Source of the DNA: Oscillospiraceae bacterium | GTDB lineage: Bacteria > Bacillota > Clostridia > Oscillospirales > Ruminococcaceae | DNA length: 64,000 bases | Direction: 5' to 3' | Assembly (NCBI GenBank): GCA_900768995.1 | Contig: CAAGEZ010000014.1 | Span: 12,198-76,197 of the forward strand | In this document: piece by piece, positions 8,270 through 16,989 of the stretch | Numbering within the stretch: position 1 is the first letter of the stretch | Layout of the letters: the number at the start of each line of letters is the position of its first letter | The notes under the pieces: model-generated | Databases searched by the model: none | Told to the model about the DNA's origin: nothing | What the model saw: only the letters and a program-made list of their open reading frames with translations | Program-made: the position numbers and the translations under genes

Positions 8270-8303
8270 ATCTCTGCTCATATTTTGTGAGCGGAGATTT
8301 TTG
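8270..8303 (+). terminator. Hairpin terminator in intergenic region
   Basis: ATCTCTGCTCA / TGTGAGCGGAGAT stem followed by TTTTTG. It separates the GT2 gene and repeat element from the ABC exporter promoter. The rest of 8186-8475 is AT-rich and holds only the operator and promoter listed separately. Confidence 0.7.
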
Positions 8304-8357
8304 TTACATATTCCATAAAATACAGTTATCATATGCTAACCGATTGTATAATCATAC

Positions 8358-8369
8358 GAAAACGTTTTC
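8358..8369 (+). promoter_or_regulatory. LacI-type palindromic operator candidate
   Basis: GAAAACGTTTTC is a perfect 12-base palindrome with the central CG typical of LacI/GalR-family operators. It lies 6 bases before the -35 box of the ABC exporter promoter. Confidence 0.5.
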
Positions 8370-8375
8370 TAACCG

Positions 8376-8403
8376 TTGACATAATGGGAAAAATCAGTAT
8401 AAT
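8376..8403 (+). promoter_or_regulatory. Promoter of ABC exporter operon
   Basis: TTGACA, 16-base spacer, TATAAT; about 73 bases of leader before the start codon. Confidence 0.75.
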
Positions 8404-8481
8404 GAATATATGAACAATTGAGCATATATTAGCGTGAATGAAAAAAGTCAAATAAAATAATCATTGAAAGGGTGTATGGGT

Positions 8482-9180
8482 ATGTTTATAGATATCAAGG
8501 ATATCAGAAAAAGCTACGGCAGCGGCGACAGCAAGGTGGAGGTCCTTAAGGGCATAAACATCGGCGTTGAAAAGGGTGAGTTCTGCGTTCTTCTCGGGCC
8601 TTCAGGAAGCGGAAAATCAACGCTCCTTAACATTATCGGCGGCATTGATGACGCTGATTCGGGGTACATTTCCATTAACGGCGAAAAGACCGAAAATATG
8701 AACGAAAAGGCGCTGACGGAGTACAGACGCAAGCATCTCGGCTACATTTTCCAGATGTACAACCTCATTCCCAACCTCAATATCAAGGAAAACGTGGAGA
8801 CAGGCGCATATCTCAGCGATCACCCTCTTGATGTTGATGAGATACTGAAAACTCTCGGACTTTACGAGCACCGTCACAAGCTTCCCTCACAGCTTTCAGG
8901 CGGTCAGCAGCAGAGATGCTCTATCGGACGTGCAATAGTCAAAAATCCCGACATTCTCCTCTGCGATGAGCCAACTGGCGCTCTTGACTACAACACCTCA
9001 AAGGAGATACTTAAGCTCATCGAGACTGTAAATCAGAAGTACAACACCACCATAATTATGGTAACTCACAACGAGGCTATCAAGGATATGGCTGACAAGG
9101 TGGTAAAGCTTCGTGACGGTATGATAAGAAAAGAGATACATAACGAAAAGAAGCTGTCCGCAGAAGAGCTTGACTGGTAA
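8482..9180 (+). CDS. ABC transporter ATPase, MacB/LolD type
   Basis: 232 aa from the ATG at 8482, 9 bases after AAAGGG; an ATG two codons earlier is also possible. All ABC motifs are present: Walker A GPSGSGKS, Q-loop FQMYNLIPNLN, signature LSGGQQQR, Walker B ILLCDEPTGALD and the switch His in THNEA. The GALD ending and the QMYNLIPN Q-loop are typical of the MacB/LolD/FtsE group that energises FtsX-type permeases in lipoprotein, peptide or antibiotic export. The permease gene follows after 15 bases, so it is a two-gene operon. Confidence 0.93.
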   Translation: MFIDIKDIRKSYGSGDSKVEVLKGINIGVEKGEFCVLLGPSGSGKSTLLNIIGGIDDADSGYISINGEKTENMNEKALTEYRRKHLGYIFQMYNLIPNLNIKENVETGAYLSDHPLDVDEILKTLGLYEHRHKLPSQLSGGQQQRCSIGRAIVKNPDILLCDEPTGALDYNTSKEILKLIETVNQKYNTTIIMVTHNEAIKDMADKVVKLRDGMIRKEIHNEKKLSAEELDW

Positions 9181-9195
9181 TAGGGGGGGCTTAAA

Positions 9196-12171
9196 ATGAG
9201 AGATCCGCTGATAAAAAGAATACCGAGGGAGCTGGCAAAGGACGCTTCAAAATACATCGCCATTTTTATTATGATGGTGCTCCTCATTTCAATGTGTTCG
9301 GGAATGAGAGTGGGAAATGAGAGCCTTAAAGCTGCCTATTACGAAAGCTTCGAGCTTTATAACCTTGAAGACGGACATATCACCTTTGACAAGGCACTCC
9401 CCGATACGCTGAGGAGCGAGCTTGAAGAAAAGGGCGGCGTTACACTTTACGACAGCATTTATTTTGACGAAGCTACCGCTGAAACAGGAGCCGACATCAG
9501 GGTTTACAGACTGAGCGATACACTTAATAATCCCTGTCTGCTGAGCGGAGATTTTCCTGCGGCAGATAATGAGATAGCCATTGACCGAGTGTTTGCGAAA
9601 AACAATGACATAAATGTGGGCGACAGCATCACTCTTTGCGGTAAGGCACTGAAAATAACAGGATTTGTGGCTCTTCCAAACTACAGCACACTTTTTGAGA
9701 AGAACACCGACCCGATGTTTGACTCCATAAATTTCTCCGTTGCGATAATGACCGACAGCGGATATGAGAGCATCGGCAGCAGGAACATCAGCTACAATTA
9801 CGCTTGGAAGTACAATACCTCATACAGCGATGATATCGAAGCCGCAGAGCTTTCTGACAAGCTCACTGATGTGCTTGAAGATGTGCTTACAGATTATGAC
9901 GAGGCTATTGTTGAAGAGCAGGTAAACGAGCTTACTGACAGGCTTGAAACCGCTTCTGAGGAATACGGCGACATTCTCGGAGATGCCTTTGAGGAAAAGG
10001 TAAATGACATCACCGACACCATTACCGAGGGCGCCGAGGAATACGGAAAGCTTTATCAGGCATCTATCGAAAAGAAGGTTACCGAGATTTCCGAAAATGC
10101 ACAGAAGGGTGCGGAGGAATATGCGGCGCTTTATATGGCGACAGGTGAGAAGCCGAAAAAATCCGACCTTTCGGTCAATGTAGATGATTTCACCTTTGGT
10201 ATTATTGAAAATACCGTTGCCGCAATGCTTTCGGGTGAGGAATATTCAGCCCCCTCCGAGCAGGAGTTCATCAATGAATATATCGACAGCGTTCCGAAGC
10301 CTGCAAAAGATGAGCTTACCGTTGATGTTGATGACTTTATGTTCAGCGTTATCGAGGACAGCGTGGAGGCTGCCGTAAGAGGCGAGGAATACGGCGGGCC
10401 CTCCGAGGACGATTTCAAGGACGCTTATATCGACACTGTTCCCCGTCCGAAAAAAGAGGACATCTCCGTTCCCCTCGATGATTTTCTTTTTGGCATAATC
10501 GAGGACGCAGTTGATGCGGAGCTGAACGGCGAGGATTACGAAATGCCCGAGGACGAGGCTTTCGAGGACGAGATAGACAAGACCGACATTATTTCCGTAG
10601 ACGATTATCTTCCCCGTTACCTTAATCAGGGCGTTACATTCTCCATTGACGATATCGGCGGAGATGAAGCGGGCACAATGGTTATGTGCTATATGATGAT
10701 TGCGGTAATCGCCTTTATTTTTGCGGTAACTATCTCAAACACCATCGTTTCCGAAGCAGGAGTTATCGGCACTCTCCGTGCGTCGGGCTACACAAAGGGC
10801 GAGCTTGTAAGACACTATATGGCAGTGCCCATAATCGTGACGCTGATTTCCGCAGTTGTGGGAAATATAATCGGCTACACGGTGATGAAGGATTTCTGCG
10901 TGAACCTTTATCTCGGTTCCTATTCCCTCACCACCTACAAAACTCTCTGGAACGCTTCCGCATTTCTTGTCTCCACAGTGGGACCTATGATCCTTATGCT
11001 GGTGATAAATCTTTTCGTGCTCATTTCAAAGCTGAAGCTCAGCCCTCTGAAATTCCTGCGCCACGACCTTAAAAAGAACAGCAATAAAAAGGCTGTGAGA
11101 CTTAACACAAAGATACCCTTCAAAACAAGATTCAGTCTCAGAATAATCCTCACAAATCTTTCCGGATACATCGTAATGATAATCGGAATACTTTTCGGCT
11201 CGGCACTTATCAGCTTCGGCGATATGTTCCCAAGAATGCTTGACGATTACAAGGATATGATAGTCGAGGATATCATAAGCAATTATCAGTACATACTTTA
11301 TGACAGCGAAGAAGCGGAGGGCACGGCTGACGAAAGTGCAGAGAAATTTGCAATGTCGAGCTATGATTTTTCCAAGGAGGGTTTCATTACCGACAGCATT
11401 TCCGTTTACGGAATTGAAAAGGACAGCCGCTATGTTCCTGCGGAAATACCCGAGGGCAAGGTGCTCATTTCCACGGGCATTAGCAAGAAATTCGGACTTA
11501 ACACAGGAGACACCATTGAGCTTGACGAGAAATACAAGCGTGACAGCTCCTATATTCTTGAAATAGGCGGCGTTTATGATTACAATTCCTCTTTGGCTGT
11601 CTTTATGGACCTTGATGACTATAACAGGACATTCGGAGAGAAGTCAGACTATTTCACAGGTTATTTCTCCGACAATGAGCTTACCGACCTTGACCCCGAT
11701 GACGTTGCGGCTGTTATGACAGCAAGTGATTACACCAAGCTTTCAGACCAGCTTATGGTATCAATGGGTTCGATGATGGACCTTATCAGGTGGTTCGGAG
11801 CACTGTTCTTCATCATTGTAATGTATATCCTCTGCAAGCAGATAATCGACAGGAATTTCCAGTCAATTGCCATTACCAAGATACTTGGTTTCAGAAACAA
11901 GGAGATAGGCGGACTTTATATCGTCTCCACCGCTGTTGTTGTAGTGATAGGACTTGCTCTTGCAGTGCCATTTATCGACATACTGATGCGTGTGGTATTT
12001 GAGAAATATCTTTACACGATGATGGCAGGATATTTCCCGTACATAATGAGCCCGATGACCTATGTTGTTATGATAGTGACAGGTCTTGCCTGCTTTGCTA
12101 TTGTGGCAGTTCTCCAGATGAGAAAGGTCTCCAGGGTATCTAAGAGCGAAGCACTTAAAAATGTGGAATAA
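9196..12171 (+). CDS. FtsX/MacB-type ABC permease with long repeat-bearing extracytoplasmic domain
   Basis: 991 aa; GGGGGG site before the ATG. One helix at about 20-37, then a very large outer domain (about 38-490), three helices (about 493-620), a second outer domain (about 670-860) and three more helices to the C-terminus: the usual duplicated FtsX plan. The first outer domain holds three tandem 26-aa units (about 240-317; each like EE-K-V-N-x-I-T ... EEYG) predicted to be helical, directly followed by three tandem 49-aa units (about 319-465; each with VDDFxFxIIEDxV ... PSExxF ... YIDxVP). The repeats are strongly acidic. With its ATPase it likely moves lipids, peptides or drugs or works mechanically on the envelope; substrate unknown. 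Confidence 0.9.
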   Translation: MRDPLIKRIPRELAKDASKYIAIFIMMVLLISMCSGMRVGNESLKAAYYESFELYNLEDGHITFDKALPDTLRSELEEKGGVTLYDSIYFDEATAETGADIRVYRLSDTLNNPCLLSGDFPAADNEIAIDRVFAKNNDINVGDSITLCGKALKITGFVALPNYSTLFEKNTDPMFDSINFSVAIMTDSGYESIGSRNISYNYAWKYNTSYSDDIEAAELSDKLTDVLEDVLTDYDEAIVEEQVNELTDRLETASEEYGDILGDAFEEKVNDITDTITEGAEEYGKLYQASIEKKVTEISENAQKGAEEYAALYMATGEKPKKSDLSVNVDDFTFGIIENTVAAMLSGEEYSAPSEQEFINEYIDSVPKPAKDELTVDVDDFMFSVIEDSVEAAVRGEEYGGPSEDDFKDAYIDTVPRPKKEDISVPLDDFLFGIIEDAVDAELNGEDYEMPEDEAFEDEIDKTDIISVDDYLPRYLNQGVTFSIDDIGGDEAGTMVMCYMMIAVIAFIFAVTISNTIVSEAGVIGTLRASGYTKGELVRHYMAVPIIVTLISAVVGNIIGYTVMKDFCVNLYLGSYSLTTYKTLWNASAFLVSTVGPMILMLVINLFVLISKLKLSPLKFLRHDLKKNSNKKAVRLNTKIPFKTRFSLRIILTNLSGYIVMIIGILFGSALISFGDMFPRMLDDYKDMIVEDIISNYQYILYDSEEAEGTADESAEKFAMSSYDFSKEGFITDSISVYGIEKDSRYVPAEIPEGKVLISTGISKKFGLNTGDTIELDEKYKRDSSYILEIGGVYDYNSSLAVFMDLDDYNRTFGEKSDYFTGYFSDNELTDLDPDDVAAVMTASDYTKLSDQLMVSMGSMMDLIRWFGALFFIIVMYILCKQIIDRNFQSIAITKILGFRNKEIGGLYIVSTAVVVVIGLALAVPFIDILMRVVFEKYLYTMMAGYFPYIMSPMTYVVMIVTGLACFAIVAVLQMRKVSRVSKSEALKNVE

Positions 12172-12179
12172 TTGAAAAA

Positions 12180-12216
12180 ATGCCGCTTCCGTTCAGTAAC
12201 GGGAGCGGCATCTGGG
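12180..12216. terminator. Bidirectional terminator between ABC permease and mntP
   Basis: ATGCCGCTTCCGTT / AACGGGAGCGGCAT stem with a 4-base loop, preceded by AAAAAA on the plus strand (T-tract for the minus strand). Confidence 0.8.
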
Positions 12217-12774
12217 TTATCCCATCAGATGTTCGATCAGAATCTTTATTCCGAGAATGATAAGTATTATTCCTCCCGCAAGCTCTGCTTTGGACTTGTA
12301 CTTTGTTCCGAAAACCGAGCCTATCTTGACACCCGCAGCGGATATGATAAATGTGCACAGACCGATGAAAATTACGGCTTCAGCAATGTTTACGTCAAGG
12401 AATGCAAAGGTCACGCCAACTGCAAGAGCGTCAATTGCGGTTGCAACGGCAAGCACGAGCATTGTCTTGGGAGCAAATGACGGGTCAGATCCCTCTTCAT
12501 CATCTGAAAGGGACTCCTTTATCATATTGAAGCCGATTATGGCAAGGAGAATAAATGCTATCCAGTGGTCAAAAGCGGTGATGTAGCTTTTGAAATTCAC
12601 GCCCAGAAGATATCCGAGGGCTGGCATAAGCGCCTGAAATCCGCCGAACCACGCTCCGCAGATAAGTGAGTATTTGAACTTATACTTTGGCGTTGCAAGC
12701 CCCTTACAGACGGACACCGCAAAAGCGTCCATTGAGAGTCCCACGGCGATGAGGAAAAGTGTTATCATATCCAT
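12217..12774 (-). CDS. mntP: Manganese efflux pump MntP
   Basis: 185 aa, six hydrophobic helices in two three-helix halves, the DUF204/MntP plan. The conserved acidic signatures are present in both halves: [14 protein letters not shown] near residue 15 and [14 protein letters not shown] near 115, which form the cation path. It exports Mn2+ to prevent toxicity. The assignment is reinforced by the leader, which carries a yybP-ykoY Mn2+ riboswitch with terminator, a well-known mntP control. GAAAGGATCATC lies upstream of the ATG. Single-gene transcript. Confidence 0.95.
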   Translation of the reverse strand: MDMITLFLIAVGLSMDAFAVSVCKGLATPKYKFKYSLICGAWFGGFQALMPALGYLLGVNFKSYITAFDHWIAFILLAIIGFNMIKESLSDDEEGSDPSFAPKTMLVLAVATAIDALAVGVTFAFLDVNIAEAVIFIGLCTFIISAAGVKIGSVFGTKYKSKAELAGGIILIILGIKILIEHLMG

Positions 12775-12820
12775 AGCTTGATGATCCTTTCACGGTTGTA
12801 TAGTATTTTATGTCCGCAGA

Positions 12821-12884
12821 AAAATAAAAAGACCCGCATACAGATAAAGCCAAAAAATTTCAGCTTCATCTGTATGTGAGTCTT
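12821..12884 (-). terminator. Expression-platform terminator of Mn riboswitch
   Basis: Minus strand stem ACATACAGATGAAGC / GCTTTATCTGTATG followed by TTTTTATTTTT, between aptamer and mntP. Mn2+ binding would prevent its formation. Confidence 0.8.
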
Positions 12885-12892
12885 ATCAATTA

Positions 12893-12968
12893 AGGCAAAC
12901 CGGACTGAAAGCAGTCGGTATGTCGATTTGCCGCTTTATTTATAAAGCAGATTACTCCCCCACGGAAA
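12893..12968 (-). ncRNA. yybP-ykoY manganese riboswitch
   Basis: Minus strand shows the conserved GGGGGAGTAA block, a stem CTGCTTTAT / ATAAAGCGG, then CAAATCGACATACCGAC and the closing GTCCGGTTTGCC. This is the yybP-ykoY pattern. Family knowledge: it senses Mn2+ and turns on exporters; here it leads mntP. Confidence 0.85.
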
Positions 12969-12980
12969 TATTGTACGTTA

Positions 12981-13009
12981 ATTCTAACATATTTCAAGGC
13001 AGCTGTCAA
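12981..13009 (-). promoter_or_regulatory. Promoter of mntP
   Basis: Minus strand TTGACA, 17-base spacer, TAGAAT, just upstream of the riboswitch. Confidence 0.75.
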
Positions 13010-13063
13010 GGATAATTGCTGCGGTGTGCATACAAATTTATGTATAAAATATCAGGAAATATA

Positions 13064-13092
13064 TTGCAATTTCACCGAAAATACAGTATAAT
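13064..13092 (+). promoter_or_regulatory. Promoter of ATC hydrolase-family gene
   Basis: TTGCAA, 17-base spacer, TATAAT, 38 bases before the start codon. Confidence 0.65.
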
Positions 13093-13129
13093 TAGTATAT
13101 GGTAACTCTTATGAAAGGAATGGTAATTT

Positions 13130-13762
13130 ATGAAATATTTTGGAATGCCTTTTGGAATGTGGACGCTGTTCGGAGGTTCTTTCAGAGATAAGCTCGTTTC
13201 AACGCTTGGGTATGATGATAAAACAGCTGATGAAATAAAGCGAAAGGCAAAGGTGAAGTACAGGGAAATAATCGGAAAGCTGCCTGAGTTTGAAAAAGGG
13301 GACAGGTTCAGAATGAACATAGTGAACGCTTCACTGCTGGCTGCATTTATGCTTAATATGCCCAAAAAGCCCACGGTGGAGCAGGTCGAGAAATATTATG
13401 CAGAGTCGATGATGACAGGTATGATGAAAAAATTCTGCGAATCATCGGGCAAAAAGAAATTCACCGACAAGGACATAGAGGGTATGAAGCGGACAGCGGC
13501 GCTCAGAGCGGCTGACAGGAACCCATATTCCTGGAATATGGACTATATCCCCTATGAAGACGGCAGCGGCTATGAGGCAAGATTTTACACCTGCGGCATC
13601 TGCGTGCTGATGAAAGAGCTGGGACTGAGTGAATATGTCCCCGCAATGTGCCGCCTTGACTACACAATGGCAGAAGCGGGCAAGGCTTCGGATTTTGTAA
13701 GGGAATATACCCTTGCATCCGGCGGACCATACTGCGACTGCGGATATAAAAAGAAAAAGTGA
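13130..13762 (+). CDS. L-2-amino-thiazoline-4-carboxylate (ATC) hydrolase-family protein
   Basis: 210 aa. The C-terminal half carries the family pattern: YTCGICVLMKELGLSEYVPAMCRLDY then TLASGGPYCDCGYKKK, i.e. paired Cys residues, a conserved C-x-L-D-Y and a final CDCGY. The named activity of the family is opening of the thiazoline ring of ATC towards cysteine, but most clostridial members are uncharacterised and may do something else. No signal peptide; cytoplasmic. AAAGGAATGG precedes the ATG. It stands alone, convergent with apt. Confidence 0.75.
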   Translation: MKYFGMPFGMWTLFGGSFRDKLVSTLGYDDKTADEIKRKAKVKYREIIGKLPEFEKGDRFRMNIVNASLLAAFMLNMPKKPTVEQVEKYYAESMMTGMMKKFCESSGKKKFTDKDIEGMKRTAALRAADRNPYSWNMDYIPYEDGSGYEARFYTCGICVLMKELGLSEYVPAMCRLDYTMAEAGKASDFVREYTLASGGPYCDCGYKKKK

Positions 13763-13779
13763 TATTTTTGACCGTCAAA

Positions 13780-14304
13780 TTATTTCTCGTCATAGGAAAT
13801 GAGAGACTCCACATCATATCCCTTTAGCTTGTCCCTGCCGTTTAGTCCCTTAAGCTCGATAAGGCAGAGTATCTTTACGACCTCCGCACCGAGCTTTTCA
13901 CAGAGCCTTACAGCGGCTTCCAGAGTTCCTCCCGTAGCCATAAGGTCGTCTATTATAACCACCTTGTCGCCCTTTTTCAGTGCGTCAGTGTGCATTTCAA
14001 TAACGGCTGTTCCGTATTCAAGCTCATACTCGGCGGAAACGGTCTCACGGGGGAGCTTGCCCTTTTTGCGGACGGGAATGAAGCCCTTGTTTTTGGCATA
14101 TGCAACGGGTGCGCCGAAGAGGAAACCTCTTGCGTCAAGTCCTGCAACAGCGTCAAACTCAACGCCGTCAAGCTTTTTCAAAAGCTGGTCTATTGATTTG
14201 TGAAAGCCCTCGCTGTCCTGAAGAAGCGATGTTACATCGTGGAAGATTATGCCCTTCCGGGGAAAATCGGGAATGTCGGTTATGTATTTTTTTAAGTCGG
14301 TCAT
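13780..14304 (-). CDS. apt: Adenine phosphoribosyltransferase
   Basis: 174 aa, normal Apt length. I start at the ATG at 14304 (MTDLKKYITDIPDFPRKG, with AAAGGA upstream), not at an earlier in-frame ATG, because family members begin there. Motifs: FPRKGIIFHDVTSLL, the GLDARGFLFGAP loop, ARKKGKLPRET-like flexible loop (VRKKGKLPRE) and the PRPP-binding VVIIDDLMATGGTL. It converts adenine and PRPP to AMP in purine salvage. Confidence 0.96.
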   Translation of the reverse strand: MTDLKKYITDIPDFPRKGIIFHDVTSLLQDSEGFHKSIDQLLKKLDGVEFDAVAGLDARGFLFGAPVAYAKNKGFIPVRKKGKLPRETVSAEYELEYGTAVIEMHTDALKKGDKVVIIDDLMATGGTLEAAVRLCEKLGAEVVKILCLIELKGLNGRDKLKGYDVESLISYDEK

Positions 14305-14419
14305 TTTAAAATATCCTTTCCTTTTATGAGTGCGAATAGATACATTTATTATTATACACATCATTTGATGAAACATCAAGCGGTAAATTGAAAATTATCT
14401 TAATATCAGCGAAAAGTCC

Positions 14420-14448
14420 TTGACAACGGGGGATCTTTATGTTATAAT
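14420..14448 (+). promoter_or_regulatory. Promoter of Tyr T-box transcript
   Basis: Consensus TTGACA, 17-base spacer, TATAAT. Confidence 0.88.
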
Positions 14449-14464
14449 CAGCATTAATATGAGT

Positions 14465-14716
14465 TAAAATGCAGTGACGGAAAAAAAGCAGGGCATATCC
14501 GCTTTCAGAGAGCCTTCGGTCGGTGGGAGAGGGCAGCGGCGCTTTGAAGATACATTCCTGAGCAGATATGATGAAATCAATTAGTCGTATACGGACTGAG
14601 ACACGTTACAGTCTCCCCAAGGTCATACGAAAGTATGATGAACTGAGGTGGTACAGCGTTTTCTTATAAAAGAAACACGCCCTCTTGAAGCTTAGGCTTT
14701 GAGAGGGCTTTTTTAT
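14465..14716 (+). ncRNA. T-box leader, specifier consistent with tyrosine
   Basis: Begins shortly after the promoter with a Stem I region; the likely specifier loop reads GAAGATACATTC, giving codon UAC (Tyr) at 14551-14553 followed by A. The T-box sequence TGAGGTGGTACAGCG lies at 14644-14658 and the terminator (GCCCTCT / AGAGGGC plus T-tract) at 14679-14716. Uncharged tRNA-Tyr would pair with UAC and the T-box bulge to permit read-through. The first gene downstream is a lipoprotein; tyrS is the fourth. Confidence 0.88.
14679..14716 (+). terminator. T-box terminator (Tyr leader)
   Basis: GCCCTCT stem, loop, AGAGGGC followed by TTTTTTATTT, 15 bases before the lipoprotein start. Confidence 0.85.
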
Positions 14717-14730
14717 TTGGAGATGAAATT

Positions 14731-15288
14731 ATGAAGCCCATAAAAGCATTGCTTGCACCCCTTGCATTTTCCCTTATCTTTACAGCCTGCAGGGCTGATA
14801 TCCCCCCTCTTGCCGAAGCTGTGACCCTTGATGATGATACGCTTTCGCAAAAGCTTTCGGGCTGCACTTCGAAAGAAATATCCGATGTGTGGGGCGAGCC
14901 GGGTGTGGGCTGCGGCGATATTTATTCTTATGATGATATGGGAATAGCGGTTTTTTCAGATCCGAAAGAATATGTCAGCGGTGCAAAGATATGCAGCTGG
15001 GTCGAGGGAAGATATCTCCGTGACAAGGGCGGGGATATGGTTCTGGTTGAGCACAATGGATATATCGAGCCGACCTCAGTTGCTGCCTATGATCTCACCT
15101 CCTTTACGGGCTTTGATTTTGCCGAATTTGAAAGCGGCGACAGGATAAAAATTCTCGTTGACGGGATTCGTGAAACCTATCCCGCACAGGCAACGGTATA
15201 TGCAACAGAGCTTATTCAAAAGGGCAGCTATGACGACCTTGATACGGTTGTTATGGAAAGTCTCAGGGAAATGGGCTGGGCAGAGTGA
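14731..15288 (+). CDS. Lipoprotein of unknown function, first gene after the Tyr T-box
   Basis: 185 aa. Basic start MKPIK, hydrophobic stretch and lipobox FTAC with the lipidated Cys at about residue 20. The mature part contains the segment SGCTSKEISDVWGEPGVGCGDIYSYDDMGIAVF (residues about 44-77), which resembles the small beta domains (SmpA/BamE-like) built around a W-G-E-P turn. It is anchored outside the membrane. GGAGATG is the ribosome binding site and sits immediately after the T-box terminator T-tract, so expression depends on T-box read-through. No terminator is visible before tyrS. Function unknown. Confidence 0.8.
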   Translation: MKPIKALLAPLAFSLIFTACRADIPPLAEAVTLDDDTLSQKLSGCTSKEISDVWGEPGVGCGDIYSYDDMGIAVFSDPKEYVSGAKICSWVEGRYLRDKGGDMVLVEHNGYIEPTSVAAYDLTSFTGFDFAEFESGDRIKILVDGIRETYPAQATVYATELIQKGSYDDLDTVVMESLREMGWAE

Positions 15289-15346
15289 TACGGCTTTGCA
15301 GATATATAAATGAAAAATCAAAATAAAAAGTGGGAGTTGTTATTTT

Positions 15347-15562
15347 ATTAAGATCGAAAAGAATATCAAAAGCATCATTCCAATGCCAATATGTTCATTT
15401 ATTGGTATGATAATCGGAATTTTAGCTGCTAATGCATATGACCTTAATATTGGGATAGGTATTTCTATAGGCTTTTCCGTTGGCTTTTTAGTAGGTGCTG
15501 TTATAGGCTTGATTTTAAGTAAGGTAAAAGCTCAAAAAAATAATGAAAACAAAAATGAATGA
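15347..15562 (+). CDS. Small two-helix membrane protein (weak start codon)
   Basis: Open frame of 71 codons from ATT at 15347 (about 10 bases after GGGAG) or 59 from the ATG at 15383. The product has two hydrophobic segments, about SFIGMIIGILAAN and IGISIGFSVGFLVGAVIGLIL, then a Lys/Asn-rich tail. The codon use is AT-rich (TTA, ATA, AAT) unlike neighbours, suggesting a recent arrival. No family recognised. Lies between the T-box lipoprotein and tyrS on the same strand. Confidence 0.5.
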   Translation: MKIEKNIKSIIPMPICSFIGMIIGILAANAYDLNIGIGISIGFSVGFLVGAVIGLILSKVKAQKNNENKNE

Positions 15563-15660
15563 TACAGCAAAAAAACTCGGCTTCATAAACCAACTTGAAA
15601 GGCGGTGGTATCAGTGAGACCCCATATCGGTTTCATCTCATATTAAGGGGAGGAATATAA

Positions 15661-15735
15661 ATGGTAATATGGCTGTTGATAGCGGCGTTCTGCTTTTATC
15701 AGGCTTACAAAATAATAAAAAATAAAAACAATTAA
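15661..15735 (+). CDS. 24-aa membrane miniprotein
   Basis: ATG preceded at good spacing by GGGGAGGAATATAA. Product MVIWLLIAAFCFYQAYKII plus KNKNN: one short hydrophobic helix with a basic tail. Located 25 bases before the tyrS start, on the same strand. The strong ribosome binding site supports translation; the role is unknown and it may be only a leader for tyrS. Confidence 0.5.
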   Translation: MVIWLLIAAFCFYQAYKIIKNKNN

Positions 15736-15760
15736 ACAAAGTTAAACGGAGGAAAATCAA

Positions 15761-16975
15761 ATGACTTTATACGAAGAACTTACCCGAAGAGGACTTATCG
15801 CTCAGGTAACTGACGAGCAGCAGATAAGCGAGATGATAAACAACGGAAAGGCTACATTCTACATCGGCTTCGACCCCACAGCCGACAGCCTCCACGTTGG
15901 TCACTTTATGGCTCTCTGCCTTATGAAGAGACTCCAGATGGCAGGCAACAAGCCTATCGTCCTTATCGGCGGCGGCACAGGTATGATCGGTGATCCCTCA
16001 GGTAAATCCGATATGAGAAAGATGATGACACAGGAAACCGTTCAGCACAACTGCGACTGCTTCAAAAAGCAGATGAGCCGCTTCATCGACTTCTCCGAGG
16101 GCAAGGCTATAATGGTAAACAACGCCGACTGGCTTATGAACCTGAACTACATCGAGCTTCTCCGTGAGGTCGGTGCCTGCTTCTCTGTAAACAAGATGCT
16201 CACATTTGAGTGCTACAAGCAGAGAATGGAGAGGGGACTTACTTTCCTCGAGTTCAACTATATGATAATGCAGTCCTACGATTTCTATATGCTTTTCCAA
16301 AAGTACGGCTGCAATATGCAGTTCGGCGGCGATGACCAGTGGGCAAATATGCTTGGCGGCACAGAGCTTATCAGAAAGAAGCTTGCAAAGGACGCTCACG
16401 CAATGACCATTACCCTCCTCACCAACTCCGAGGGCAAGAAAATGGGCAAGACCGAAAAGGGCGCTGTATGGCTCGACCCCGAAAAAACATCTCCCTATGA
16501 TTTCTTCCAGTACTGGAGAAATGTCGGCGATAATGATGTTATCAAGTGCTTAAAGCTCCTCACATTCCTGCCCATTGAGCAGATAGAGGAAATGGAGCGC
16601 ACAATGACAGGCGCAGAGCTTAACAAGGCAAAGGAAATTCTTGCGTATGAGCTTACCACCCTTATCCACGGCAAGGAAGAGGCTGACAAGTGCCTTGAAG
16701 CCGCAAAGAAGCTTTTCGGCGGCTCGGGAAATACCGATGATATGCCCACAACAGAGATACCCGCAGCAGAGCTTGAGGGCGGCATAAACATTCTCGACCT
16801 GCTTGTAAAGACAGCTCTCTGCCCCTCCAAGAGCGAGGCAAGACGACTTGTTACACAGGGCGGCGTTTCCGTTGACGATGCAAAGGTGACTGACCCCAAC
16901 GCTATGGTCGAGATAGCCGACAGCGTTATCGTTAAGAAGGGCAAAAAGGTTTACCACAAGGTAACAAGAGCATAA
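15761..16975 (+). CDS. tyrS: Tyrosyl-tRNA synthetase
   Basis: 404 aa class I synthetase. HIGH-type motif HVGH at 45-48, KMSKS-type motif KMGKT at 227-231, tyrosine-pocket residues in [22 protein letters not shown], and a C-terminal S4 RNA-binding domain (about 335-400). It charges tRNA-Tyr. CGGAGG precedes the ATG. A Tyr-type T-box lies 1.3 kb upstream with three small genes in between and no obvious terminator after them, so read-through from that leader is the likely control. No promoter with a good consensus was seen directly upstream. Confidence 0.97.
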   Translation: MTLYEELTRRGLIAQVTDEQQISEMINNGKATFYIGFDPTADSLHVGHFMALCLMKRLQMAGNKPIVLIGGGTGMIGDPSGKSDMRKMMTQETVQHNCDCFKKQMSRFIDFSEGKAIMVNNADWLMNLNYIELLREVGACFSVNKMLTFECYKQRMERGLTFLEFNYMIMQSYDFYMLFQKYGCNMQFGGDDQWANMLGGTELIRKKLAKDAHAMTITLLTNSEGKKMGKTEKGAVWLDPEKTSPYDFFQYWRNVGDNDVIKCLKLLTFLPIEQIEEMERTMTGAELNKAKEILAYELTTLIHGKEEADKCLEAAKKLFGGSGNTDDMPTTEIPAAELEGGINILDLLVKTALCPSKSEARRLVTQGGVSVDDAKVTDPNAMVEIADSVIVKKGKKVYHKVTRA

Positions 16976-16989
16976 TCCGAATAATAAGA

